A DNA stretch of 64,000 bases, taken from contig NZ_JHQR01000061.1 of NCBI RefSeq assembly GCF_014843825.1, positions 24,439 to 88,438 of the forward strand. The letters are read 5' to 3'. Below the pieces are notes generated by a model that was given only the letters and a program-made list of their open reading frames with translations, had not been told where the DNA came from and made no database searches. Every line of letters begins with the position of its first letter. Position 1 is the first letter of the stretch. Shown here one piece after another: positions 55,708 through 64,000 of the stretch. The stretch is from Mesorhizobium silamurunense. Its GTDB lineage: Bacteria; Pseudomonadota; Alphaproteobacteria; Rhizobiales; Rhizobiaceae. Position numbers and translations under genes: made by a program.

Positions 55708-56720
55708 TGCCGGACCCTCTCGCACAGTTTCTGAGCGCAGTAGCGGCCGAGCCGCATGCCTATGATTTCTTTCAGGCTATGAGGGTCGTCGACGCAATCT
55801 GCTCAGATCGCCCCAGGCTTGGTGAATCGAGCCGCCCGGGCTTGGATCGGGTGCGGATTGGACAGCAGCCGGCGCTGGCCTTTCCGACCCGGTCTATCGC
55901 TTGGGTAGCTGAGGCTGGAGAGAACCATCCCGCCAGTATTTCCACCTACGCCTTTGGCCTGTTCGGGCCCAACGGTCCGCTGCCTTTGCATTTGACGGAG
56001 TACGCCCTTTTTCGGCAGCGCAATGCCGCCGACGAGACGCTGGTTCGGTTTGCCGATATCTTTCATCATCGACTAGCCTCGCTCTTCTTCCGTGCCTGGG
56101 CGGAGAGCGAACCGACCGTCAGCTACGACAGGCCACAAGTAGATCGCTTTGCCCTCCAGCTCGGCTCCCTCGCCGGTTTTGGCATGACGTCTTTGCATGG
56201 CCGGGACGCCATGCCCGATCTGGCGAAATTTCACTTCACAGGCCGTCTTGCCTCGCACACGCGCAATGCTGAAGGACTCGTCGCTATCCTCAACAGCTTC
56301 TTTGTCGCGCCGGTCGAAATCCGTGAATTTGTCCCCAAATGGGTTCAGTCGCCACCCGACGCGCTCTGCCTCCTCGGCCGCCACGCAGGCACTGGCGCAC
56401 TTGGCAGCACAGCCGCAATTGGCGACAGGATCAAAGTCTACCATCATCGCTTCCGCGTCATTATCGGCCCGCTCGGCTTGGCTGATTACCAGCGGCTTCT
56501 GCCGGGGACCTCCGACCTTGAGACCTTGGCCACGATCATCCGCAATTACCTAGGAGATGAACTGGACTGGGAGGTCAATCTGATCCTACGACACGAAGAA
56601 GTGCCGGAACTCAGGTTGGGACATAGCGGTAAGCTCGGCTGGACCAGCTGGATGGGCCAGCGCAAGACGCGACGCGATGCCGACGACCTGACTACAGCGC
56701 CGATCGAGCGTGCCGCCTAG
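55671..56720 (+). CDS. tssG: TssG baseplate protein
   Basis: The 349-residue protein has PHAYDFFQAMRVVDAI, YAFGLFGPNGPLPLHLTEYA, ADIFHHRLASLFFRAWAES and LGRHAGTGALGSTAAIGDRI, all typical of TssG. The start overlaps the end of tssF by 37 nt. It is the last gene of the tight right-hand tss operon. Confidence 0.95.
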   Translation: MAVNDWSPGDPLMPDPLAQFLSAVAAEPHAYDFFQAMRVVDAICSDRPRLGESSRPGLDRVRIGQQPALAFPTRSIAWVAEAGENHPASISTYAFGLFGPNGPLPLHLTEYALFRQRNAADETLVRFADIFHHRLASLFFRAWAESEPTVSYDRPQVDRFALQLGSLAGFGMTSLHGRDAMPDLAKFHFTGRLASHTRNAEGLVAILNSFFVAPVEIREFVPKWVQSPPDALCLLGRHAGTGALGSTAAIGDRIKVYHHRFRVIIGPLGLADYQRLLPGTSDLETLATIIRNYLGDELDWEVNLILRHEEVPELRLGHSGKLGWTSWMGQRKTRRDADDLTTAPIERAA

Positions 56721-57460
56721 CGGCCGCTGTCTCCAAGTTTCCGAAGTTTAAGGAAGTCGGTTAGAGTGAGCCGCATGAATATTACTACCTATCCCGATGT
56801 ACTTTGCAATGATACTACATTCAAGACTGCGGCAGCATTCCGCAACTTCCGCGATAGTATTTTTGTTGAGCCGATTCAACACGAGCTCAGGGGCACTGGC
56901 CAGCCCGATCTGTGGAAGATTTCATCCAGCTTCGGCATTGACCAAGGCATCATCGCGCGCCACGTGACCGTCGACAAGGCATTGACGCCGAGAAGGCACC
57001 TCCAGCCCGTCGATGTGGCGGAGCCGGATGAGCAGCGGGCCGTCACCAATATGCGCCTCAAGACCCCGACATTGGAGGGCCACCGGTATTTGAGCAAAGC
57101 GTCCCAAGTTTGCGTTGTTGCAAGGTATATTTCCGCTGTCCGGCTGCCGTACCAAGTGGTGAGCCCGCTGGAGGCCACGCGCAATCAACTCGCCGTCAGC
57201 CGGCCTGACGTTTCTCTCTGACGCGAGATGGCCCGTTCGATGAGGGTATCAGGATGCTGCCGGAACAACCTCGGCGCCCGTTCGAACTACCAAGCAAACT
57301 CAATCGAGCCGCAGCGGCGGGTGCGCTCGATCGGCAGACTCATCATCGATGCCAGGCATTGCGCCGTCCATAGTTTTTTGTTGCCGGCGTTCCGGCCGCG
57401 TCTCTAAAGCCAAGTAGAAAAGTACTACGGCGCTCTTTCAGTCAACCGCGGAAATCCCCC
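56721..57460. other. Region between tssG and vgrG with uncertain ORF
   Basis: This 740-bp gap interrupts an otherwise compact operon. A plus-strand frame at 56766-57221 (151 codons) and overlapping minus-strand frames are present, but none matches a known T6SS gene. No ClpV signature (Walker motifs) was seen. It may be the scar of a lost gene, and vgrG may have its own promoter here. Confidence 0.4.
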
Positions 57461-59467
57461 ATGGTCCAGTCTACAATTGAAAATCTCTTGAGGCACAATC
57501 GATTTGCTGCAGTTACCTCGGCCGCATTCCAGCCGAACGAGATCATTCTTCGACGGCTAAAAGGCACCGAACGGCTGGGGGAACCCTTTCGCTATGAGGT
57601 GAAACTCGCCACACCCAATCCAGTTCAGAACTTCGCTAACATTCCCGGCCAATTCTTGACGGTCGGCTTGAAGCTGAAGGACGCGGGAACGCGCTTCTTC
57701 AATGGCGTCATCACTCGGTTTGAGTATCTTGGCCTGGACGACACGGAGCACCTCAACTATGCAGCCGAGTTGCGGCCTTGGCTTTCCCTGCTCGATTATC
57801 GCACCAACAGCCGTATCTTTCAAAATAAGACCAGCATCGAGATCATCTCCAAAATTTTTCAGGAGCACAAAGGCAATTTCAAGAATCGGACAATCGGGCG
57901 GTTTCCGAACCGCACGTTTTGCGTGCAGTACGACGAGACAGATTTGACCTTCGTCAGCCGCCTAATGGAACAGGACGGCCTCTACTACTATTTTGAACAT
58001 GGGGAGAATCGACACGATCTGGTGCTCGTCGACGACCTTTCGAGCCACGAGACATGCAAGCCAGAGGCTGTGGAGACCCACCACAATCTCAGGCCCGCCC
58101 GAAATCTCCATCGAGATGACGTCATCTTGCACTGGAGCGAGGCCGTGTCACTGCAGTCGAACAAGGTCGTTCTAAAGGACTACGATCATGAGAGGCCAAT
58201 GGCAGAGCTTAGCGCGGTAGCGCGCACTCCCTCCGTTCGGATCGGCGACATTCCTCCCGGAAAGAGCGCCGTGGGCGCCGGCACCCGTCTTTCTGGCGCC
58301 GCTGGCGCGGCGTTGGAGACGGCGCCTGCGGACTTTTTCTCAGCCATACAGGAGACATTCATCTATCCCGGAGGCTACAAGGCGAAAAGGGATGGCGACT
58401 TCTACGCCACTATCCGAGCGGAAGAGCTTGCTTGCAACGCCTATCGGGCGCGTATTGAAACTACAGCTCGCCAGATCCAAACGGGATTGATCTTCAAGGC
58501 TGCAAACCCCTTTTACTACGGCGATGTGGGTACGCGCCCGAGGGCTACCCAGCGCTTTCTCGCAATCGCGAATGACTTCACGGTTTTAGGAGAAGTGGGA
58601 GACCGTCCAACGGAAGCGGTGACCACCGACCAAAACGTCGAGTGCTTGCTCTATCACAGCACAGTGGAGATCATCTCTGCGAGCACACAGTATCGCTCTC
58701 CGCGCCGCACACAGGTGCCGCTAATCAAAGGACCGCAGACAGCGGTGGTCGTGGGCCCGCCGGGCGAGACAATCACGACGGACCAGTACGGCCGCATCAA
58801 AGTCCAGTTCTTCTGGGACCGCGAGGGCAACAAGGACGAAAATAGCTCCTGCTGGATCAGGGTAGCGCAGAACTGGGCTGGCAAGGGCTTCGGCTGCCTC
58901 CTAACTCCAAGGATCGGCCAAGAGGTTATGGTGGATTTCGTCCACGGCGACCCTGACCGTCCCTACGTAACCGGGGTCGTTTACAACGGGTCCAACTTGC
59001 CTCCCGAAAACCTACCGGCTAACAAGACCCGCTCCACCTTCCGAACGCACACCGATCGAGGCACAATTGCGGATTACAATGAGCTGCGATTCGAGGACAG
59101 GCAAGGCAGTGAGGAGGTCTTTCTCAAAGCGCAGAAGGACCACAACGTAAAGGTCGGGAATAATTATGCCATCGACGTCAAAAAGAAATACCTCCTCACT
59201 TCAGCCTCGGCCCTGGCGGCGTTTGGTAGCAGTATCGAGGTGACACCTAACAAGATTCGCCTTTCAGTGATGGGCCCAGCCGGCCCTCAGGCCATCGAAA
59301 TAAGCTCTAAGGGCATCGCCATCTTCGGTACGACGATCGGCATGATGGCAACGCCCTTCCGCCCCGGTAGCATCATGTCGATGCCACCGCCCACACCGGG
59401 TCCTCCCACTCCTGCGCTGGTGGCGGCTCTGGCCACGTCTGGGCTGGCGAAGATTGATTCCGAATAA
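57461..59467 (+). CDS. vgrG: VgrG (TssI) T6SS spike protein
   Basis: The 668-residue trimeric spike protein has the gp27-like part (NIPGQFLTVGLKLKDAGTRF, LTFVSRLMEQDGLYYYFEHG), the gp5 OB-fold region (GPPGETITTDQYGRIKVQFF, CWIRVAQNWAGKGFG, PDRPYVTGVVYNGSNLPPEN) and a beta-helix. After about residue 570 a 95-residue C-terminal part follows, ending in a Pro/Met-rich tail (MSMPPPTPGPPTPALVAALA). There is no obvious enzymatic extension; the tail may carry a cargo protein or PAAR tip. No PAAR gene is visible. Confidence 0.95.
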   Translation: MVQSTIENLLRHNRFAAVTSAAFQPNEIILRRLKGTERLGEPFRYEVKLATPNPVQNFANIPGQFLTVGLKLKDAGTRFFNGVITRFEYLGLDDTEHLNYAAELRPWLSLLDYRTNSRIFQNKTSIEIISKIFQEHKGNFKNRTIGRFPNRTFCVQYDETDLTFVSRLMEQDGLYYYFEHGENRHDLVLVDDLSSHETCKPEAVETHHNLRPARNLHRDDVILHWSEAVSLQSNKVVLKDYDHERPMAELSAVARTPSVRIGDIPPGKSAVGAGTRLSGAAGAALETAPADFFSAIQETFIYPGGYKAKRDGDFYATIRAEELACNAYRARIETTARQIQTGLIFKAANPFYYGDVGTRPRATQRFLAIANDFTVLGEVGDRPTEAVTTDQNVECLLYHSTVEIISASTQYRSPRRTQVPLIKGPQTAVVVGPPGETITTDQYGRIKVQFFWDREGNKDENSSCWIRVAQNWAGKGFGCLLTPRIGQEVMVDFVHGDPDRPYVTGVVYNGSNLPPENLPANKTRSTFRTHTDRGTIADYNELRFEDRQGSEEVFLKAQKDHNVKVGNNYAIDVKKKYLLTSASALAAFGSSIEVTPNKIRLSVMGPAGPQAIEISSKGIAIFGTTIGMMATPFRPGSIMSMPPPTPGPPTPALVAALATSGLAKIDSE

Positions 59468-59670
59468 TGCGATAGTGATCGATTTTGCCCTGAGCGAGTT
59501 CCGTGCGGAACGAAACGCATCTTTCCTAGACGGCTAGCAAGCAAAGCAACGGGCGCGAATCCCTCTGTCGAGCCGTCAGCGCCCCCGTTTTTTGCGACCG
59601 GCATGTAGGCGCGGCAGCGATCAGAAGGCCCGTTCGGTCGATGTTCCATCTCAGCAAGGGAAACTAAATC

Positions 59671-59976
59671 GTGAACAAGAAAGGCGGACCTGTTGTTTCC
59701 ATATCCGGCGCGGACGACAAAAAACTCGCTGCTGCCCTAATTGCAGTTCAATCGGCCCTTTGGGTGGCGATTGAGGCACTATCCAAATTTCAGGAAGCAA
59801 GAGACCAGCAGTGGTTTAACGATCTAGAGGAGGTCTCGCTCAACGAAGCCAAAGGCACTGTGACGACAGGTATTTCGATAGAGTCTGAAGCGGAAAGCCT
59901 GAAGTTCGGGATCGATGTTCTCAAGGCAATCCTACATTCGAAGCGCGTTCAGCTCGGACTTGCCGCAAAGCCATAA
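59671..59976 (+). CDS. Small unknown protein downstream of vgrG
   Basis: The 101-residue protein starts with GTG 59671, preceded by AAGGGAAAC. It is acidic to neutral and mostly helical (KKLAAALIAVQSALWVAIEA, ESLKFGIDVLKAILHSKRVQ), with one possible amphipathic or membrane-like helix near 20-40 and no signal peptide. It lies 200 bp after vgrG. Such genes are often cargo, adaptors or immunity proteins. No family recognised. Confidence 0.6.
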   Translation: MNKKGGPVVSISGADDKKLAAALIAVQSALWVAIEALSKFQEARDQQWFNDLEEVSLNEAKGTVTTGISIESEAESLKFGIDVLKAILHSKRVQLGLAAKP

Positions 59977-60013
59977 CGTCTGTTCGTTGGCCTAGTATGG
60001 CGAACTCGACCTT

Positions 60014-60412
60014 GTGCGTGAGCGGGTTACGCAACTCAATGCTGCGGGCGATATGGACAGGCAAATCGCCAAAAAATTGAACGACGAGGGCATTCGTTCA
60101 GCCCGAGGCAGACCATTCACCTACGAGAACGTCTGGCTTCTGCGCCACCGCTGGGGAATCCCGACAGCCAAGATTAACGGTGTCGCAGCCAATCCGACAC
60201 GCTGGCCTGATGGGACCTACTCTGTACAGGGCGCTGCCGCTGCAATCGGCGTGACGGCTCAAACCATCTTCGATTACCTCGCCCAGGGACTTATCAGCGG
60301 TCGGCAAAGCACGAAAGGCCAGCCTTGGCAGATCAGCCTTTCCAGCGACCAGATCGATCAACTGCAAAGCCGCCTGCAGCGGATCAGGCGATCAAGGAGA
60401 GGTGCATCATGA
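60014..60412 (+). pseudogene. Serine recombinase C-terminal fragment
   Basis: The 132-codon frame encodes DMDRQIAKKLNDEGIRSARG, NVWLLRHRWGIPTAKINGVA and [20 protein letters not shown], the C-terminal helix-turn-helix end of large serine recombinases. The catalytic domain is missing. It may be another part of the family seen at 31310. Confidence 0.65.
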
Positions 60413-60520
60413 AACATTCGAGGACCCTACCGTCGCCGACGCCATTCTCGACAGGATCGTTCACAACGCCCACCGCATCGCGCTTCAGGGCGACAGCATG
60501 CGAAAGCAAAGGCCGCGCCC
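60413..60520 (+). pseudogene. IS21 IstB C-terminal fragment
   Basis: An uninterrupted short stretch reads [20 protein letters not shown] and QGDSMRK, the conserved C-terminus of IS21 IstB. It begins directly at the end of the recombinase fragment, showing a junction between two broken elements. Confidence 0.65.
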
Positions 60521-61264
60521 CTCTTGACCGGCGCCGAAAACGGCGAAATCAATCATCCACGAACGCAACAAGGCACCCAAGGACCGACGCCGCCAAACTG
60601 TCCCGGCATTAGCGAAACGACTGTCCGGGAATTAGCGGAACCCCCGTCCGGCTTTTGCCAAAATGCGCACACCCGATCCGGCCCACCTTGGGCTGATCAT
60701 GCGAAAAAGCTTTGGACGGAGTGTTGTGCATGGAGACAGACGGAAAATGGATCAGCGCGCTCAGGCGCTTTCCACAAACCCGATCGGATGCCTGCCATAA
60801 ACCACGAGCGCCTGCCGAGTGGCATGGTCGTAGAGACGAGGCGCGGTGGCCGGGGAATCAGCTCCGCGCCTTGGCGTAGCAACCGCATTGCATGCTTGCG
60901 ATCCATGCAGTGTCGCAAAAAACTTGTTGAGAATGCGGGTGACTCTCGGCTGCAACTGCATACCGTTTGCCAAAGCAGGTTGCAAGAAACAGGGCTTGGC
61001 ACGAAAGCGCATCCATCACCGACATGCTGCGCTCCTATGGGGTGGTGAACGGCTGTCATGCCCGATGTCGAGACACCGCACCGCATAGAGGCCCCAACAA
61101 TTGGCTGTAACCCTTAGCCCTCGCCTGGTATCGCCATCCGCGGTCCGTCCAACCTGAGATAGCGTGACAAAGCCCCGATATGGCAACATATGAAATATGC
61201 ATGACGGAGACGCGCGGCTGGCCAGTATACCCATGTTTGCTTTTTGCCACCCGAAGAGATCAAA
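60521..61264. other. Intergenic region upstream of the NopP-like gene
   Basis: About 740 bp, IS-derived at the left and AT-richer toward the right. It should contain the promoter of the NopP-like gene. I searched for a tts box: a stretch near 61055-61085 (TGTCGAGACACCGCACCGCA) is reminiscent but not convincing. Confidence 0.35.
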
Positions 61265-62098
61265 ATGGACAACACAAGACGGCCGTTGCTCCGCCCGGAA
61301 ACAGGGCGATGGATCGAGAACTTGACCGGGGCACAAACACGTGATCCCCGTGCTAGCTCGTCTCTAGCGCCGACACGGCCGTATTCGCTCGCTTCCCAAC
61401 CTCCTATCGAGGAGCTCGATAAGTCTTCATTCGCCAAAAAAATGAGGGACTTCTACAGCGATGAAATCAAGCACATCGCAGACAATCCACAAGAGTACTC
61501 CCCTTTTGTGTCCTCCAAGGCCGAGCGAACGGCAACACTCGCCAGGCTCTACGGTAGCACCGACCAGGATAGCCCAAAGGCGCGCTATTTTAGCTATGAT
61601 TTAGGCGAAACATGCGCTGGGCTTTTGAGAACAGAAGGTGGATTTAACATTGAACGGGAGCAGTGGCGGGATCGATTTCCCGGGCGAAAACACATCACAT
61701 CCATTGTAGACCTTCGCGTTACACATCCACTTGTCGAGAACGCGGGCGATATTCTGCTCGAACATCAACTTCGACTCGACGGTGAACGGCCGTTGATCAT
61801 GTCACGCCCGGCGTTGCCAGACATGGAAGACCGTCTGCAGCAGATGGGTTTTGTTGATGTGGGCCAAGATCGGTGGGTCCTTGATCCGACGCAGCATCCC
61901 GACAAATGGACGAAGAATAGCAACGGTGAATGGCAGAGGGCAGGCAAACCTGGCCTTTACCTTTCTAAGAGTGACGAAAGTGAGAGTGACGAAAGTGTTG
62001 ATTCGTATTCGAGTGAAGCAAATGACGAGGATGATTCGTCTGATGATGATCCGGCCTGGTACTTGGAGCGCTATATGAATAGACTGGCAATCAAATGA
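61265..62098 (+). CDS. NopP-like type III-secreted effector
   Basis: The 277-residue protein resembles rhizobial NopP: a Ser/Pro-rich N-terminus (about 1-60), then WRDRFPGRKHITSIVDLRVT, HPLVENAGDILLEHQLRLDG, ERPLIMSRPALPDMEDRLQQ and VLDPTQHPDKWTKNSNGEWQ. NopP proteins are injected by the nodulation T3SS and influence host range. Oddities: the N-terminal TGRWIENLTG shared with the LRR protein at 38020, and a long acidic Ser/Asp/Glu tail (about 240-265). ATG 61265 follows GAAGAG. Confidence 0.7.
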   Translation: MDNTRRPLLRPETGRWIENLTGAQTRDPRASSSLAPTRPYSLASQPPIEELDKSSFAKKMRDFYSDEIKHIADNPQEYSPFVSSKAERTATLARLYGSTDQDSPKARYFSYDLGETCAGLLRTEGGFNIEREQWRDRFPGRKHITSIVDLRVTHPLVENAGDILLEHQLRLDGERPLIMSRPALPDMEDRLQQMGFVDVGQDRWVLDPTQHPDKWTKNSNGEWQRAGKPGLYLSKSDESESDESVDSYSSEANDEDDSSDDDPAWYLERYMNRLAIK

Positions 62099-62812
62099 CA
62101 CAACGGAGATGCGCTAAACGGGAATGGTCGCACCCCCTGTCCCGGCCTTGGGTTTCGTCGCGTTAAAGCGCTTTTCGTATCCAGACCTGATGACTGTCTC
62201 CGTTTATCTCGCTTCTCTGCGGGCTCGACCTGCGTGGCGGGTAGCAGAGTAATGGGGGGGAGGCGCAGCGAAAGCCCAATCTAAGGTCGTCCTCGGGGCG
62301 CCAGAGCCGAGCCGAGGGGGCCTTGCGCATCGCGGCCTGTCTTTTAGAGCGCCGCGTTTTATCTGCCGTTGCAGTATGCTGGAGATGGCCTCCAACGATT
62401 GGGGAACCTCGGACTACCGTGCGACAAATGTCCGTGCTTAAGCCCGCATCGAATATGGTCAGACGGTAAAATGCGCGGATGGGAGGGAGGATACGCGCCT
62501 TCCAGCAAGGCCTCGGCGAGAGCCGCCCCAGCGTTCAGCCTAAGCGCGCAACCCCGCTGTAGATGTATGACGACCGAACCTTGCAGACGACGATGGCTCG
62601 GCTTCCGGCGGCCAGTCATTCGGATCAAAATCCGACGTAACTGCGCTGACGACCCGGGCCCGACCCGGCGGGTCGCAGCGGTCCGCGTTCGGAACAGCTC
62701 ATCCCAAAACTGATATTGATCGTGACCTCTACTGCGGCAGCTGGAGCGTCGGCGCTTCGCGTGCTTTCCGCTCGGTATACTGCCACAATCTGTGAGACTC
62801 TGATGTTCTGCT
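62099..62812. other. Intergenic region, no gene seen
   Basis: About 710 bp between the convergent NopP-like and LRR-NEL effector genes. It is GC-rich with short frames only; no family signature was found. Confidence 0.4.
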
Positions 62813-64000
62813 TCACAGCTCGAGGCCCTCCTCCTGCAGCACTTGACGCATCAGTTCGCCCTTGATCTTGCTGGCGAGCTCGTCGCTGACCAGCTTCCCG
62901 AATTCCCGCTCCGCATCGTCGTTGCCGGTCAGATTCTCAGCGGCGAGACGCTGGTCCAGGCTGCTCCGGAATTCGTCACCCATCGCCGCGATGAGCCGAT
63001 CCTGCATGGCCCCATAGGCCTCGGGGGCAATGCGGCTCACCACCTTCTCCCAAGGCTCCCATTTTGTGGCCAGGTAGGCGGCAAAGCCTGCGGCCTCCTC
63101 CTGCCGCACCTGCTCCTCGGCCGCGGTTAGGTCGTCCTCAGTGACCCAGGAGACGCCGAAGAAGCGCATATCGGGGGCAATGAGCGGCATTTCCAGCCGC
63201 TCGCGCAGCTTGACCTGATAGGCGAGATAGACCTCGATCTCGTCTACGAAGCGGAGCGTGCTGACCTTCTTCCGTGCGATGCGCTCGAGCGCATCCAGCC
63301 GGAACATGACACGGGCTTGCCCGACCAGCTCATCAAGGCGCCGGTCATAGGCCCCGTCCTCGACATCGGCGACCAGCCGGGCAGTCTGCATGCTGTTCCA
63401 CGTGAGGGTGATCCGATCCTGGCAGGTCTCGCTCGCCCTAAAGGCCAGCGCGAAGTATAGCTCGCGCAATCGCGGCCTGGCCGCCGCTTGCCGCAGATCC
63501 TCGACCACCGCCTGTCGGAATTCGGCATTGCCAAAACTCACGGTGTGCCGCAGTCTGTCGAGAAAGCGCGCGTACTCTTGGGCGCCCTCTTCACCGGCGA
63601 AGCCCTGCCAGGCGCGCCCCCCTTGCGGATCGTCGACGAGCCAGTCCGCCACCGCCTCGTGCAGGGGCCGCAGAGGACCTTGCTCCGCTTCCTCGTCCAT
63701 TGAGAAGAAGACCTGCGGGCCGGGATAGTCCGCGGCATACAGGGCTGTCGCCACGTTCCTGCGCACCCTCTCGGGCAACGGGTTAGCATCTAGAAAAACC
63801 CTGCACTCAGAGTTTAGCTGCGTCAGCAGGGTCTCCGGCAGGCTGGTCAGCCGGTTGTTGCAGACGTCGAGCCACTGGAGCTCGGCCGGGAGGTGCTCGG
63901 GCAGGCTGGTCAGTCGGTTGCCGTTGGCATCAAGCCGCCGGAGCCGCGCCGGGAGGCTCGCGGGCAGGCTAGTCAGCTGGTTGCCGTTGGCGTAGAGCGC
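62813..64000 (-). CDS. NopM-like LRR-NEL E3 ubiquitin ligase effector (N-terminus outside window)
   Basis: The frame runs from the right edge with no start, so the gene continues beyond the window; 395 residues are visible. First come three or more LRRs of the LxANGNxLTSLPxxLP type, a cap (CRVFLDANPLPERVRRNV), then a full NEL domain with the catalytic cysteine in ASETCQDRITLTWN and the C-terminal ASKIKGELMRQVLQEEGLEL. NopM, IpaH and SspH1 are secreted ligases that ubiquitinate host proteins. The shorter LRR protein at 38020 looks like a relative lacking this domain. Confidence 0.9.
   Translation of the reverse strand, partial: ALYANGNQLTSLPASLPARLRRLDANGNRLTSLPEHLPAELQWLDVCNNRLTSLPETLLTQLNSECRVFLDANPLPERVRRNVATALYAADYPGPQVFFSMDEEAEQGPLRPLHEAVADWLVDDPQGGRAWQGFAGEEGAQEYARFLDRLRHTVSFGNAEFRQAVVEDLRQAAARPRLRELYFALAFRASETCQDRITLTWNSMQTARLVADVEDGAYDRRLDELVGQARVMFRLDALERIARKKVSTLRFVDEIEVYLAYQVKLRERLEMPLIAPDMRFFGVSWVTEDDLTAAEEQVRQEEAAGFAAYLATKWEPWEKVVSRIAPEAYGAMQDRLIAAMGDEFRSSLDQRLAAENLTGNDDAEREFGKLVSDELASKIKGELMRQVLQEEGLEL

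Noticed and set aside
56766..57221. Candidate clpV remnant between tssG and vgrG
   Set aside because: No Walker A/B or ClpV C-terminal motif was seen in any frame.
60990..61012. Sigma-54-like TGGCACG upstream of the NopP-like gene
   Set aside because: The GC of the -12 element is off by one from the required 10-nt spacing.

Overview
This looks like part of the symbiosis island or symbiotic plasmid of a legume-nodulating alphaproteobacterium (a rhizobium, plausibly Mesorhizobium-like; the genus is an inference). The evidence is a near-canonical nod box, a NifA/sigma-54 promoter, a SyrB-like protein, four genes resembling type III-secreted nodulation effectors, and many broken insertion sequences and recombinases. 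No rRNA, tRNA, CRISPR array or replication origin was seen.

Left part (1-8.2 kb): the end of a type I secretion ABC transporter and its membrane-fusion partner; a nod box followed by an FkbM-type methyltransferase (NoeI-like candidate); a siderophore-type N-hydroxylase coupled to a broken FAD oxidoreductase; a textbook nif-type promoter driving only a stub of an IscA/HesB-like gene; then a DoxX-like membrane protein divergent from a LysR regulator.

Metabolic block (8.5-21.7 kb): two PaiB-like FMN proteins, a DapA-type aldolase, two PLP enzymes of the cystathionine/methionine gamma-lyase family, a MocR-type and an XRE-cupin regulator (each divergent from a PLP enzyme and each with an inverted repeat in its promoter), a MOSC protein, a VanB-type Fe-S reductase, an AceE-like 2-oxo acid dehydrogenase E1, a B3/4-domain protein and a PhzF-like protein. 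Together they suggest degradation of an amino acid, perhaps a sulfur or gamma-substituted one, but the substrate is unknown.

Middle part (21.9-39.6 kb): a SyrB-like gene, a HipBA-type toxin-antitoxin pair with an unusual repeat-extended antitoxin, a C48 (SUMO-protease-like) effector, a set of IS and recombinase remnants, a response regulator / LysR / histidine kinase trio, and a leucine-rich-repeat protein resembling NopM without its ligase domain.

Right part (39.6-64 kb): a nearly complete type VI secretion locus in two divergent arms (tssM-tssL-tagH-tssK leftward; tssA-tssB-tssC-hcp-tssE-tssF-tssG and vgrG rightward), flanked by unknown proteins that are candidate cargo or accessory genes. 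No clpV/tssH or tssJ is present in the window. It is followed by more IS debris, a NopP-like effector and, at the right edge, the 3' part of a NopM-like LRR-NEL ubiquitin ligase. T6SS genes and T3SS effector genes therefore share one accessory region, while the T3SS apparatus itself lies outside the window.
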